The notes: generated from the sequence alone by a model not told the origin. 64,000 nucleotides of DNA from Alviniconcha marisindica (GCA_018857735.1 JABMCL010003397.1:750001-814000); one strand, 5' to 3'. Counted from the stretch's first letter, positions 1 to 30,534 are shown. Numbers and translations are program-made.

Positions 1-480
1 AGGGTCAGTCACTGGACAACCAGTACCCAGTCAGCCATGGCAGTTTTGTCATGGCACAAGATGGAAGGGTCAGTCACTGGACAGCCAGTACCCAGTCAAC
101 CATGGTGGTTTTGTCATGGCACAAGATGGAAGGGTCAGTCACTGGATAGCCAGTACCCAGTCAACCCTGTTGATTTTGTTAGGGCAAAAGGTGGAAAGGT
201 GAGTCACTGGATAGCGAATGCCCAGTCAATGATGTTAGTTTTGTCTTACAGATATGTGCAGTCATGAAAAAAAAGAAAAAAAAAGTGCCATAAAACAACG
301 AAAACGATTGGAAGGTCAGCCATGTGGGTTTTGTCCGGGCAAAAGCTGGAATTGTGAGTAATTGGATAGCTAATGAATGAATGAAAATTAGTATATGGCG
401 CATGAAGACTTCCAAACAAAACTTTTCATGTTCACAGCGCATGTCTGTTTTTGTCAGGACAAAAGTGGGCAGGTTAAGCA
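1..480. repeat. minisatellite, unit about 65 bp
   Basis: The unit begins ggtcagtcactgga and includes ggttttgtcatggcacaaga; about three clear units lie at 1-240, then decayed ones to about 480. It lies in the ABCC4-like intron and continues off the window's left edge. Confidence 0.85.
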
Positions 481-664
481 AGTGGAACAGTAAATGTCTG
501 TCTCCACGTGTGCATGCTTGTTATTTGTGACATGTTCGCACCAGTATGTTGCATGTACATCTTGTTATTTATGAGACATTCTCACCAGTGTGACATGTGT
601 GCATACTTCTTTTTTGTGGCACGTTCTCACCAGCGTGTTTCTAGACTTGTGTGTGTTCCCACAG

Positions 665-18878
<18,214 letters not shown>

Positions 18879-19084
18879 GAGTGGCACTGCCTAAGGCTAG
18901 ACACCCTGCGGTAGTCCCTCGCCGACAGATGGCTCCTGTTGGACGTGACTGTGTGTTGGATGCTGCTGTGTCAGATACAGTTCCATGTCGGACACACATG
19001 TCAGACATGGGGGGCAGGGTGGACTTTGCTGGAAAGCTGGACTTTGTATGGTGAAATACCCAGTGTACTGTCTCGGCCCAGACT
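18879..19084 (+). other. start of ABCC4-like 3' UTR
   Basis: Single-copy sequence following the stop codon; no polyadenylation signal seen in it. Confidence 0.6.
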
Positions 19085-19345
19085 GTGTGTACTGGAAAGT
19101 TGGACTGCGAGGGAAGGAGGAAGGGAGGGAGGGAGGAAGGAAGGAAGGAAGGGATGAGGGAAGGAAGGAAGGGAGGGAGGGAGGATGGGAGGGAGGAAAG
19201 GAGGGTGAAAGAAGGAAGGAAGGAAGGGAGGGACGGAAGGAAAGAAGGAAGGAAGGGAGGGATGAAGGAAGGGAGGGAGAAAGGAAGGAAGAGAGGGAGG
19301 GAGGAGGGACGGAAGAGAGGGAGGGAGGAAGGAAGGAAGGAAAAT
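19085..19345. repeat. GGAA/GGGA purine tract
   Basis: About 260 bases of almost pure purine, (GGAA)n and (GGGA)n, on the + strand. Confidence 0.93.
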
Positions 19346-19389
19346 TGTGTTTATTGAAAGAAGAAGCTTGGCTGCTTCACCAGTGAAAA

Positions 19390-19800
19390 TGAGGAAAGAG
19401 AATGGTGTTGATGAAAGATAGATGTGTGGCAGGTGAGAATGGTGTTGATGAAAGATAGATGTATGGCAGGTGAGAATGGTGTTGATGAAAGGTAGATGTG
19501 TGGCAGGTGAGAATGGTGTTGATGAAAGGTAGATGTGTGGCAGGTGAGAATGGTGTTGATGAAAGGTAGATGTGTGGCAGGTGAGAATGGTGTTGATGAA
19601 AGGAGATGATGAAAGGTGTGGCAGGTGAGAATGGTGTTGATGAAAGGTAGATGTGTGGCAGGTGAGAATGGTGTTGATGAAAGGTAGATGTGTGGCAGGT
19701 GAGAATGGTGTTGATGAAAGGTAGATGTGTGGCAGGTGATGATGGTGTTGATGAAAGGTAGATGTGTGGCAGGTGAGAATGGTGTTGATGAAAGGTAATC
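19390..19800 (+). repeat. 37-bp minisatellite, about 11 copies
   Basis: Unit tgtggcaggtgagaatggtg then ttgatgaaaggtagat. Each unit contains cag|gtgaga, a good donor consensus. Confidence 0.93.
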
Positions 19801-20104
19801 ACTCGGTTTGATGGGGGTTGAGTGGTTAAGGCTGTAGAAATGTGAATTGCATAATGTGGGAGATGTCTGTAGAAAGAAAGGGAGGAGAATAATGGACACT
19901 CCCTTATTTCATTATTATCAGCAGATGGTGCATTTGACTCACTGGGACTGTACCAACTGTACCTATTGTACCCATTGTACCTACTGTGCCTGTTGTACCT
20001 CAGTCCCTATATGTCAGATGCATTTGGCATGAAAAAAAGTATATTTATAAATGCCTAATTTTGCATTTAGTGTACCTGGGAGCAGTCCCTGGTTGACACA
20101 GTAG

Positions 20105-20525
20105 AAGAAAACAGAACCATACACTGCACTTACAGGAAACCCAGAACTGTACACTGCACTTAGAGAAAAACCAGAACTGTACACTGCACTTAGAGAAAAA
20201 CCAGAACTGTACACTGCACTTACAGAAACACCAGAACTGTACACTGCACTTACAGAAACACCAGAACTGTACACTGCACTTGCAGGAAACCCAGAACTGT
20301 ACTCTTCACTTACTGTACAGGAAAACCAGAACTGTACACTGCACTTACAGGAAAACCAGAACTGTACACTGCACTGAGAAAAAACCCAGAACTGTACACT
20401 GCACTGAGAAAACCCCCAGAACCGTACACTGCACTTAGAGGAAAACCAGAACTGTACACTGCACTTAGAGAAAACCCGGAACTGTACACTGCACTTAGAG
20501 AAAACCCGGAACTGTACACTGCACT
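20105..20525. repeat. 30-bp minisatellite, about 14 copies
   Basis: Unit ccagaactgtacactgcact then tacaggaaaa. One of the few arrays in this half that is A/C-rich on the + strand. Confidence 0.92.
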
Positions 20526-20569
20526 GTGACATGTTCTGCTCCAGAGCCTGAAGGCTGCTGTGGTCATTG

Positions 20570-21125
20570 TTCCCAGTCAACACTTGGAGCAGTGTTTGTG
20601 ATCTGGTCAACACTTGAAGCAGTGTTTGTGATCTGGTCAACACTTATAGCAGTGTTTGTTGATCTGGTCAACACTTGGACCGGTGTTTATCTGGTCAACA
20701 TTGTAGCAGTGTTTGTTATCTGGTCAACACTTGGAGCAGTGTTTGTGATCTGGTCAACACTTGGAGCAGTGTTTGTGATCTGGTCAACACTTGGAGCTGT
20801 GTTTGTGATCTGGTCAACACTTGGAGCGGTGTTTGTTATCCGGTCAACATTTGTAGCAGTGTTTGTTATCTGGTCAACACTTGGAGCGGTGTTTGTTATC
20901 TGGTCAACATTTGTAGCAGTGTTTTTATTTGGTCAACACTTGGAGCAGTGTTTGTGATCTGGTCAACAGTTATAGCAGTGTTTGTGATCTGGTCAACACT
21001 GGAGCTGTGTTTGTGATCTGGTCAACAGCTGTAGCAGTGTTTGTGATCTGGTCAACAGCTGTAGCAGTGTTTATGATCTGGTCAACAGCTGTAGCAGTGT
21101 TTGTGATCTGGTTAACAGTTTTAGC
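20570..21125 (+). repeat. second 30-bp minisatellite, about 18 copies
   Basis: Unit gtcaacacttggagcagtgt then ttgtgatctg. It has the same period as the neighbour at 20105-20525 but a different sequence. Confidence 0.92.
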
Positions 21126-21334
21126 ACTTGCGGTGTTTGCTCAGTGAGCCAGTCTGGTGTAGATTTGAACTAGGCTGGTAAACAGACAGATGTGGGTTTG
21201 ACTTTGAGTCTGCTTTTGCTCACCTTCAAAATGTTTTATTTGTGGGCACCGCATTGTTTTGTTTTGTTTTACTTTATTTAAGACACATACTCGAGAAGCA
21301 ACGTTTTGACAGTCCCAGAAACTTGGTCTTTATG

Positions 21335-21545
21335 GTGGGTTTTGTCTGTTTCCTAAACATGATGGGTTTTCTCTGTTCTCTGTTTCCTAAACATGATGGG
21401 TTTTTGTCTGTTCTCTGTTTCCTAAACATGATGTAGTTTCTCTGTTCTGTGTCCTGAACATGGGTTTTCTTTGTTTCCTAAACATGATGGGTTTGCTCTG
21501 TTCTGTTTCCTAAACAGGATGGGTTTTCTCTGTTCTCTGTTTCCT
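21335..21545 (+). repeat. minisatellite, unit about 34 bp
   Basis: About five to six units of tttcctaaacatgatgggtt with ttctctgttctctg. Confidence 0.88.
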
Positions 21546-22190
21546 AGCGGTAATATATTTAGTCAGATTTTGAGCCACGTTTTGCAGTTTGGACACATCA
21601 TGAAGTCATGATTGAAGCTGGTGCACTTGTTATAGTATGAAGGTCAGTTGTAGAGATCATCATTCCATTTTGTGAATTGATACTGTCATTTTTGCAATCA
21701 ACTCCATTTTTTTCTTTTCAGTTTTATTTTTACGCCAAATGTGCATTCCACAATCACTGGAGAACTAGATTAACAGCTAGTGTTTCCTGGCTCGCGCCTC
21801 GGTTGTTGTTTTTCCGGTGCTGTGTTCAGCATGTTGCTGTGCATCCATGCGGCAGCCACTGGTGGTCTCCCATGCCGGTAATCCTTTATCGGCCGGTGCC
21901 TTTGATTGTGCAGCTTGCTGCGGAATGAGTATCAAGTTAACATTAGTGCTTCTATGTCCAGCAGTGCTGTAATTTTATTGGTGTTCATGATCATCTTGTC
22001 TTGTGGAATTCTGTCAGTGGTCTACCCGGTAATGTTATCTTCCACAAGTCTGTGCTCTCGGTGATTGTAACTCTTATCCTCCAGAATTCTGTGATTTTGG
22101 GTGCTGTAGCTGATTGTCTGACTCCCCAGAAGTATGTAGGTACAGTGTTCGTGATAATCTGGTTTCCCAGCATGCCATGAGAAAGGAGAT
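21546..22190 (+). other. intergenic or 3' UTR, no feature seen
   Basis: Single-copy, T-rich on +; open frames are short and unlike known proteins. Confidence 0.6.
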
Positions 22191-22194
22191 CCGG

Positions 22195-23055
22195 TGAGCT
22201 CACTGGGATCACTTGTAAGCCTTCAGATGGTCGACTCACTTGTTAGCCTTCAGACGGTTGACTCACTTGTAAGCCTTCAGATGGTTGACTCATTGTAAGC
22301 CTTCAGATGGTTGACTCACTTGTTAGCCTTCAGATGGTTGATTCATTGTAAGCCTTCAGATGGTTGACTCACTTGTAAGCCTTCAGATGGTTGACTCACT
22401 TGTAAGCCTTCAGATGGTTGACTCGTTGTAAGCCTTCAGATGGTTGACTCATTGTAAGCCTTCAGATGGTTGACTCATTGTTAGCCTTCAGATGGTTGAC
22501 TCATTGTAAGCCTTCAGATGGTTGACTCACTTGTAAGCCTTCAGATGGTTGACTCATTGTAAGCCTTCAGATGGTTGACTCATTGTAAGCCTTCAGATGG
22601 TTGACTCATTGTAAGCCTTCAGATGGTTGACTCACTTGTAAGCCTTCAGATGGTTGACTCACTTGTTAGCCTTCAGATGGTTGACTCATTGTTAGCCTTC
22701 AGATGGTTGACTCATTGTTAGCCTTCAGATGGTTGACTCATTGTAAGCCTTCAGATGGTTGACTCACTTGTAAGCCTTCAGATGGTTGACTCATTGTAAG
22801 CCTTCAGATGGTTGACTCATTGTAAGCCTTCAGATGGTTGACTCATTGTTAGCCTTCAGATGGTTGACTCATTGTAGCCTTCAGATGGTTGACTCATTGT
22901 AAGCCTTCAGATGGTTGACTCACTTGTAAGCCTTCAGATGGTTGACTCATTGTAAGCCTTCAGGTGGTTGACTCATTGTAAGCCTTCAGATGGTTGACTC
23001 ATTGTAAGCCTTCAGATGGTTGACTCATTGTAAGCCTTCAGATGGTTGACTCGTG
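22195..23055 (+). repeat. 26/27-bp minisatellite, about 32 copies
   Basis: Unit agccttcagatggttgactc plus attgta or acttgta. The two spacer variants alternate irregularly; otherwise units are near identical. Confidence 0.94.
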
Positions 23056-23059
23056 CAGC

Positions 23060-23780
23060 AACAAAAGTTGAGTTTTTCAGTGACGGGATCAGTGGATGTT
23101 CCTTTCTGTGACGGGATCAGTGGATGTTTCTTTCTGTAACGGGATCAGTGGATGTTCCTTTCTGTAACGGAATCAGTGGATGTTCCTTTCTGTAATGGGA
23201 TCAGTGGATGTTCCTTTCTGTAACGGAATCAGTGGATGTTTCTTTCTGTGACGGGATCAGTTACTGTTTCTTTCTGTGATAGGATTGGTTAATGTTTCTT
23301 TCTGTGACAGGATCACTTAACGTTTCTTTCAGTGACAGGATTGCTTAGGGTTTCATTCTAACAGGATCATTTACTGTTTCTTTCAGTGACTAGATCAGTT
23401 AACATTTCTTTCTATGATGGGATCAGTTATAGTTTCTTTTTGTGACAGGATCACTTACCAGTTCTTTCCGTGACAGGATCATTTTATAATTCTTTAAGTG
23501 ACAGGATCAGTTAAAGTTTCTTTCTGTGACAGGATCACTTTACGTTTCTTTAGGTGACAGGATCAGTTACGGTTTCTTTCAGTGACAGGGTCACTTAACG
23601 TTTCTTTCAGTGACAGGATCAGATAAGTTTTTTTTTCTGACAGGATCACTTAGCATTTCTTTCCGTGATGGGATCAGTTACATTTTGTGTGTGTGACAGG
23701 ACCACTTAGCATTTCTTTCTGTGATGGGATCAGTTGTGTTTCTTTCAGTGACAGGATGCTTACCGTTTCTTTCGGGAAAC
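23060..23780 (+). repeat. minisatellite, unit about 28-31 bp, graded decay
   Basis: Unit tttctttctgtgacgggatc then agtggatg. Identity between units is high at the left and falls steadily to the right. Confidence 0.88.
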
Positions 23781-24150
23781 TTTGAATGTTGTTTGGTCTA
23801 TGTAGGGGAAACTTTGAATATTGTTTAGTCTTTGTAGGGGAAACTTTGACTGTTGTTTGGTCTATGTTGGGGAAACTTTGAATGTTGTTTTGTCTGTTTG
23901 GAGGGAACTTTGAATGTTGTCAGTCTGCAGGGAATTTTCAATGTTGTTTTGTCAATCATGAGGGAACTTTGAATGTTGATTATTGTGACTGGAGGGAACT
24001 TGAATGTTGTTTGACTGGAGACAACTTTGAATGTTGTTTGTCTGGAGGGAACTTGAATGTTGTGTATTGGAGACAACTTTGAATGTTGTTTGACTGGAGG
24101 GAACTTGAATGTTGTGTATTGGAGACAACTTTGAATGTTGTTTGATTTTA
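23780..24150 (+). repeat. minisatellite, unit about 27-31 bp
   Basis: Units of aactttgaatgttgtttg with gtctatgtagggg or actggaggg; about 13 copies. Confidence 0.88.
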
Positions 24151-25358
24151 GTGCATCCACTCCCAGTAGTGCTGTGTTTAGTGGTGTTCATGATAATCAG
24201 TGTGAGGTGTTGAAGTTATTGTGTCTGTCTGGAGCAAACTTATCTTCTTGCTATTTTGCAATGGGGACTGTATAGCTGGTGGTGTTTGAGTGATTTGGTA
24301 TTCGGAGCCTGGCATTGGTAAAAAAAATCCTGCAAATCTGTCTTTTCTGTAAATTCAGCTACTACATGCTTTTTGGTTTCGTTTCAAAATGAGGCATTCT
24401 CTGGTTTATCAATATTTGTTATTGGTTTAAAAACATCAGTCTGTTTTTGTGTAAATTCAGCTATTACATGCCATTTGGTTTCATGTCATAGAATTGTTTC
24501 ATATTAGATTTAGAAAATCATTCTGTGGCGATCGGTGGGCAATATCTGTGAGAGATTTTGATCTTGTCTTTTTGTTTTCCTGAAGAGACCTAATGTCTTT
24601 GACCAGCAGTAAAAAGAGTAAAAAATGTTTATGTTTAGATGCATCTACTATCTAGAACTGTAGCCTTTAAAAAAAAATTTTTTTAACAATAGTTAGGTGA
24701 CCTTTTGTCCACCTGACAGACTGTTTTCGAAATGTGTCATTTAAAGTAGTCTGTTTGGCCTGAGTGACCAATGTGGTCGATGGCGTGTTAAAATCAAGAA
24801 CTATTTAACTAACCAACTTCTCCAGTCTGTGGATTTAGGGCAGTTGGTAGTATTTTCTGAGTTGAAATGTTCACCCATGGTATTGGAATGAACAATGTCC
24901 AAGCCTTCATTCTTGTATGATGCATGTTGCCAAATCTTTTGAAATCTTATGAATTTGAAGGGAGGATTTTTTTCTGCTCGTCAAGCATTTACAATTTGTT
25001 TTGATGTTGAATTTGTGGCTTTGTTTGATTGTGAATCATTGTGACACTGTTTGAAAGTAATTTGCTTGTACAGTATTGCTAATCGCCAACTGATAAATTC
25101 CAGATGACATTCAGTTGTTTTCATGATCATTCATGTATTTTTGTATTTTTTTATTGTCGTTGTTGTCAACATGAAGGTGGTGTTTTTTCTTTCCATTAAG
25201 TTTGTCCGAACAGACGATAATGTAAACTTTGTTCATAAGCACAGCACTTCATGTGTGTTGCCAATCTCTGGTATACCATAATGTTTCTGCATGTGACCCG
25301 CATACTGTTTTGAGGCTAAAGTCTTGTATTCATTTTTTTGTATTTCTTTAATCTGATA
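24151..25358 (+). other. single-copy T-rich region, no gene seen
   Basis: No open frame above about 60 residues on either strand and no repeat. It could be 3' UTR of the + gene or plain intergenic DNA. Confidence 0.6.
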
Positions 25359-25604
25359 TTAACCCCTTCACTGCCCCAGCTTGTAAAAATTAAAAATTCT
25401 GGGCTGAAATGTACTGACATACATGCCTGCAAACAGTGTATTTGATGGTCCTGTGTCAAATTCATTTTCAGTACAGTGCATTTTAATAGAAATCCTTCCA
25501 TGCGCCCATGCGAAGGGGAAAAAAGGCCTTAAAAGGATTTCCGATTTGGCACTTTTATTGGTTGTTTTGAGACTGACTGGCAAACATGGCAATGAAAAGG
25601 TTAA
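25359..25604. mobile_element. probable piggyBac-type MITE with TTAA ends
   Basis: TTAA at 25359-25362 and 25601-25604 flank about 240 bases. The left end ccccttcactgcc matches the reverse complement of the right end, ccttttcattgcc, at 10 of 13 positions. The ends resemble the CCCTTTnnCTGCC termini of piggyBac-like elements. There is no transposase frame. Confidence 0.6.
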
Positions 25605-26025
25605 TAAATATGACAGACTGGTTGAGATACCAGCATGTCCTAATCTTGTATGCTTTTTCAACAGGGGCAACACTGAAGGGACTAACTCCTAGAAAATTGA
25701 TGTCTAATGTTGGTGTACTTACTGTATGCTTTGGTTTATATTTGTGTAGGGACTGATTGTGTGGATTTGGCCTGGGAAGGGTTTACATGCATGAGAAGAG
25801 TATGTGTTTGCTTATGACAAAGCTCGATTATCCTGATGGGACCCTGTACATTAAAATCCACTTACGACTATTACTACTGGGTATGGAATGATTTTGTGGA
25901 TTTCACTTGAGAAAGACAATGTGCATTTGTTTATGGCAGAGTTTGATCATCTTGGATCAAGATGGAAGTACATTCATGGATAAGGATGGAAGTACATTCA
26001 TGGATAAGGATGCCTGTGTATATGC
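25605..26025 (+). other. intergenic, short duplications only
   Basis: No gene seen. A pair of ggaagtacattcatggataa units lies near 25965-26010. An AATAAA at 25603-25608 overlaps the MITE edge and is a possible + strand polyadenylation signal. Confidence 0.5.
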
Positions 26026-26034
26026 TACAGATGT

Positions 26035-26170
26035 ACGTCATTTGCCAGTTTGACTAGGTGTATAAAAGATGCAGTACCTGTGGAACACCAGTTTGACTGG
26101 GTGTATAAAAGATGCTACCTGTAGAACGGCAGTTTGACTGGGTGTATAAAAGATGCAGTAAGTGTAGAAC
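26035..26170 (+). repeat. three copies of a unit of about 46 bp
   Basis: Unit agtttgactgggtgtataaa then agatgcagtacctgtagaac. It ends just before single-copy sequence. Confidence 0.85.
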
Positions 26171-26524
26171 TAGCAGGAGAACTGATCAAGGGTGAAAACT
26201 TCTGCTGGCTGAGTTCACAAGTCCCAGATTTTTAAATATCTGTGTGCAAGCTTCGTAGTCCCTTATGATTGCATTGGATGAGCACAAAGCTAATATGTTT
26301 AAGCAACATTGTGTGTCTGTGTTGCTTCTGTTACTGTTTTTACAAGTCTGTCAGCATGTGCCGATGTGGTCGTGTGTGATTTTTTATTATTATTGTAAGC
26401 TAGAAAGGATATATTTGTTTTTGTAGATATCAACATATCAGAAAAAAGGTGACTGTGTGAAAGGTTTTCACCAAGACAGAGTAGAATGTGTGTGCAGTGA
26501 CTGGCAACGTCATACGGCAATGTG

Positions 26525-26790
26525 CGGAGTGGGGATGGCTCAGTGGTAGGATGACAGATTTGTGATCGAAGGGTCTCAGATTCGGTCCCAGCAGAAAGTA
26601 GCAGGTCCTCTCCAGGGTCAACTTTCTGTACTGACTTATTTCAGTATCCATTCCACCCCTGTGTTACCACAGTAACATGGAGAAGATCCCAGTCATTCTG
26701 CTAAAAGTGCAGGTGGAAGATTACAGCTAAACACACATGCATCCTGTGTATGTGGCTTCAAATAAAGTGACATTGTAAACTGGTGCATGC
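26525..26790 (+). mobile_element. tRNA-derived SINE
   Basis: ggggatggctcagtggtagg holds an A box and ctcagattcggtccca a B box at tRNA spacing. The body continues about 200 bases to caaataaagtgacattgtaa. It is not a functional tRNA gene: the stems do not pair well and there is no clear anticodon arm. Confidence 0.65.
26761..26766 (+). terminator. candidate polyadenylation signal, + strand
   Basis: AATAAA followed by a GT-rich stretch (ggtgcatgcttgtatggttg). It lies in the SINE tail about 7.9 kb beyond the ABCC4 stop, so its use by that gene is only a possibility. Confidence 0.3.
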
Positions 26791-27700
26791 TTGTATGGTT
26801 GTACACAGAACTTGCACCAAGATGGCAGCAGTTTCACATAGTACCAGCCATGTAACAACCAAACAGTGTTGTAACCACTTCAGTTAATATTCACAACGCG
26901 ATGTGTGAAGCTACACTCATTCAGTCACACATGACTTGAGTGCAGACGCAGAGACGACTGCGTTATAGTTGTCATTGTGAAGCGCTTAGGGCTTGTCTCA
27001 AGATGAGGTACTCAACAAGTGTTCATAAAATTTAAAAAAATAATGATGATGACTGTCATTATGTCATGTGGAGCACAGTATCCACAGGGAAGCCAGGTCA
27101 GAGTATATCTGTCTTCTTGTTGAAGCAACACAGAAACACATTTAACTGAAGCAAGATCATGGAAGAGATATATAAACTTCCACCCCAAGTTAGTGTCCAA
27201 GATTGTAACTGTCAGTATGGAGAAACATAGACTACAGGTGTCATTGTCCATAAATTATACTTCAGTTGTTCAAAAGTGACAAATTATCACATGAACAACA
27301 GGCTGGGTGGTGGAAATGCACATCAGACGTGCAACTTCATGATGATGATGTTATATATCAGTTGTTACACACTGTTTTACTAACATAGTTATAATTAGAG
27401 ATGATGATGTATATAATTGCACTGTTTTACTTACATCGCTGTAATTAGAGAGAGGTAAAGCTGCCTCTGCCCTCCACTACTCCCAAAGAAAGATCCAAAT
27501 CCACAGGAGGAGAATTTTTTTTCACTTTTCATGAACAATGTATGGGCAGTGCTACCTGTAGTGCTTGTGTTTATAGATACATGTGACCCTGCCTTTCGAA
27601 GTGAGCCACTTTCTCCTTGTGGCTTATTTTTGAAGGGAGCTTCCACATGCATGCACACACACACACACAGAGATAAAAACAGCCACAGAGCCACATGATG
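26791..27700. other. intergenic; SINE tail fragment near 26965
   Basis: No gene seen. attgtgaagcgcttagggct and tactcaacaagtgttcataa near 26970-27030 resemble the 'aagcgctt' SINE tail. Confidence 0.5.
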
Positions 27701-27715
27701 AGCATTGTAATTGTT

Positions 27716-27721
27716 TTTATT
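27716..27721 (-). terminator. candidate polyadenylation signal, - strand (distal)
   Basis: TTTATT on +, that is AATAAA on -, followed on - by GT-rich sequence including (GT)n. If used by the FNDC3-like gene its 3' UTR would exceed 15 kb, which is unlikely without RNA evidence. Confidence 0.25.
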
Positions 27722-28435
27722 GATAGAATATATTTGTATATATGTATTTACTGTTGACCCAACATCACAGAATAAATAGAATGACTATTTTGAAAGGGAG
27801 GCAAGTCTACAGTAGAATAATTCATTACTTTACAAATGACAATCATAATGACTTGATTAATTAAAACCACCGAACGCGCTGTCGAGTGGTTCAAACATCC
27901 AAACAGGTAATGGCAACATGGCTAAAAATAACTGACTATGTCATCATCAGAGTTGTCAACATTCACCACAGCTGTATAATCATTGACCATTTGGCATTGC
28001 TGTAATAATGATGTACACAAACGGAACATGTAAGACGCTGATAACAATGATTACCAGGAAACTCGAGTCACAGACGATTTGAATGAATGTGAAAACACAT
28101 GGGCAGCACGGACACAGACGGCCACTGCAACACAGACTTTTTCTCCTCAACAGCATTTAAAACGAGGAATAAAATTCAGCCACTAATTACCACCACCCTA
28201 CCCCCCCAAAAGCAACACCAAGAATCAACTCGGAAAGAATACGCAAGAAACCATCCATCATCAACACATAAAAGAATGAATAAAGATTCAAATGCATTGG
28301 TTCCTAGGACTGCTTCATCTTAATATTGCTCCCAAAAAAATCAGAATGCCCCAGCAAATTTGCTTAGTTTTATAATATATAATGTTTGAATATGGCCCTT
28401 GAAAGAAAGATGTAGTCAGTTTGTGCTTGTGCACT
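27722..28435. other. single-copy A-rich region, no gene seen
   Basis: Open frames are short (up to 74 residues) and not recognisable. Confidence 0.55.
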
Positions 28436-28439
28436 CCAC

Positions 28440-28585
28440 GCCAACAAACACATGCAACCCCTCCCTACACCACACACACGCAACCCCTCCCTACACCACA
28501 CACATGCAACCCCTCCCTACATCACACACACGCAACCCCTCCCTACACCACACACACGCAACCCCTCCCTACACCACACACATGC
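28440..28585. repeat. 24-bp minisatellite
   Basis: About five to six units of cacacacgcaacccctccct plus acac. Confidence 0.9.
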
Positions 28586-28699
28586 ACCAAGCTGTGTTAC
28601 ACATGATTACCAAATGAAATCTATTCAAAGCAAAATAAAACGGGCTACAAAAATAATTTATTCCCACTTCCCTTGGATCAGGTTGCTGCAAACAGTTTG

Positions 28700-28945
28700 A
28701 ATCACTGTGAATGTCAGACACTTGATGTCAGACACTGTGAATGTCAAACACTTGACATCAGACACTGTGAATGTCAAACACTTGATGTCAGACACTATGA
28801 ATGTCAGACACTGTAAATGTCAAACATTTGATATCAAACACTGTGAATGTCAAACACTTGATGTCAGACACTATGAATGTCAGACACTGTAAATGTCAAA
28901 CATTTGATATCAAACACTGTGAATGTCAAACACTTGATGTCAAGT
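28700..28945. repeat. minisatellite, unit about 30 bp
   Basis: About eight units of gacactgtgaatgtcaaaca then cttgatgtca, in two alternating variants. Confidence 0.88.
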
Positions 28946-29104
28946 CCCAGCATTTTGTGCAGGTCCTTGCTAAGATATGCCAAGTCTTGCATGCTACCAA
29001 ACACTAAAGTATCACAATGCCAGAAATTGCAGAAGCTATTTGGCTGAGACAGCAATGGCTGTGTGGAGCAACTGGTCAGACCACAAAACAAGGTGAAAAC
29101 GCTA

Positions 29105-29245
29105 CCACTGCCTCCTCCTTCGTACCACCACTTTAACCTACAGGTGGCAAACACCCTCCTCTGTACTGCCACTTTAACCTACAGGTGGCAAACACCCTCC
29201 TCTGTACTGCCACTTTAACCTACAGGTGGCAAACACCCTCTTCTA
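29105..29245. repeat. three copies of a 46-bp unit
   Basis: Unit actttaacctacaggtggca then aacaccctcctctgtactgcc. Confidence 0.88.
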
Positions 29246-29499
29246 ACACATACACTTATCATGGAAGAATTCAATTTTTCTTTAAATTTATTATCTTAAA
29301 TAAAACATTTTTGCCCCAAGCAAATATAAGGCTGCTAAAAGATTAGGAGAGAGAGAGAGATGTATATATATATACAGTCCCCCTGCACTTTTCATCCTAA
29401 TACAAAATGTGCAGCTCTCCCACGCCCCAAGTCCCTGTGAAACTGACTTGATCAACAGCAAATGACCTCAGAAGCAAAACCAGCATGATGGGAGATGAG

Positions 29500-30140
29500 C
29501 AGAAACAAGAATAGGAAGAAAGGGAGAGACAGAAGGAAGGACTCGGACTTGCAGAGGGAGAGATGGATAGACAGAAGGAGAGATGAACAGAGGGACGGAA
29601 GGAGAGATGAACAGAGGGAAAGGAGAGGGAGAGATGAACAGAGGGAAAGACTAGGACAGAGAGATGGACGGAGGGAGAGATGGACAGACAGAAGGAGAGA
29701 TGAACAGAGGGACGGAAGGAGAGATGAACAGAGGGAAAGGAGAGGGAGAGATGGACAGAGGGGAAGACTAGGACAGAGAGATGGACGGAGGGAGAGATGG
29801 ATAGACAGAAGGAGAGACGGACAGAGGGATAGATGAGGAGAGGGGGAGACAGACAAAGGGAAAGACCAGGGCAGGGAGAGACAGACAGGAGAGATGGACA
29901 GAGGGAGAGATGAGGAGAGGGGGAGACAGACAGACAAAGGGAAAGACCAGGGCAGGGAGAGACAGACAGGAGAGATGGACAGAGGGGGAGACAGACAAAG
30001 GGAAAGACTAGGACAGGAAGAGACAGACAGGAGAGATGGACAGAGGGAGAGATGAGGAGAGGGGGAGACAGACAGACAAAGGGAAAGACCAGGGCAGGGA
30101 GAGACAGACAGGAGAGATGGACAGAGGGAAAGACAAGGAA
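29500..30140. repeat. purine-rich GAGA/GACAGA minisatellite
   Basis: Higher-order units near 50 bp on the left (agatgaacagagggacggaa) and near 100 bp on the right (gacagacaaagggaaagacc). Nearly all purine on +; the 236-265 residue - strand frames are Pro/Ser/Leu shadows. Confidence 0.9.
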
Positions 30141-30530
30141 TGGAAGAACATGAAGCATGCACACTATGCTTGAGTGAAAACCTCTAAAATTCATGCCCGG
30201 GGTTCATCCACAGTGTCCTCACCTCCAGTTAAAACAACTTACACTACAACAGAAAGAACAAAAAGTTGTGGAAGCAAGTTTGTACATATCTGTACAAGAT
30301 AATTACACTAATAAATGGAGAGAGAAAAACAACTGTACAATATATTTATACAACTGCCAAATCATATGTTCCCACAAAACACAAACAACAAAAGGGGGGG
30401 GGGGGTAAACTAAAATGGTAAGGAAATCCTGTGACATGGTAAACCCTGTGTCAGCGTAAACAGTAGTTTACTGTTGGCCGTTCCAACAACGACTCCTTCT
30501 TTTCTCCAGCAGCTGTTTGTCCTGCAACTG
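30141..30530. other. single-copy A-rich region
   Basis: No gene seen; a poly-G run sits near 30395-30405. Confidence 0.5.
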
Positions 30531-30534
30531 TCTT

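Noticed and set aside
22195..23055. CRISPR-like regular array
   Set aside because: Units are contiguous tandem repeats with no unique spacers, in a eukaryotic context with spliceosomal introns.
26525..26600. Functional tRNA gene
   Set aside because: Polymerase III boxes only; stems decayed, and a SINE-like body follows.
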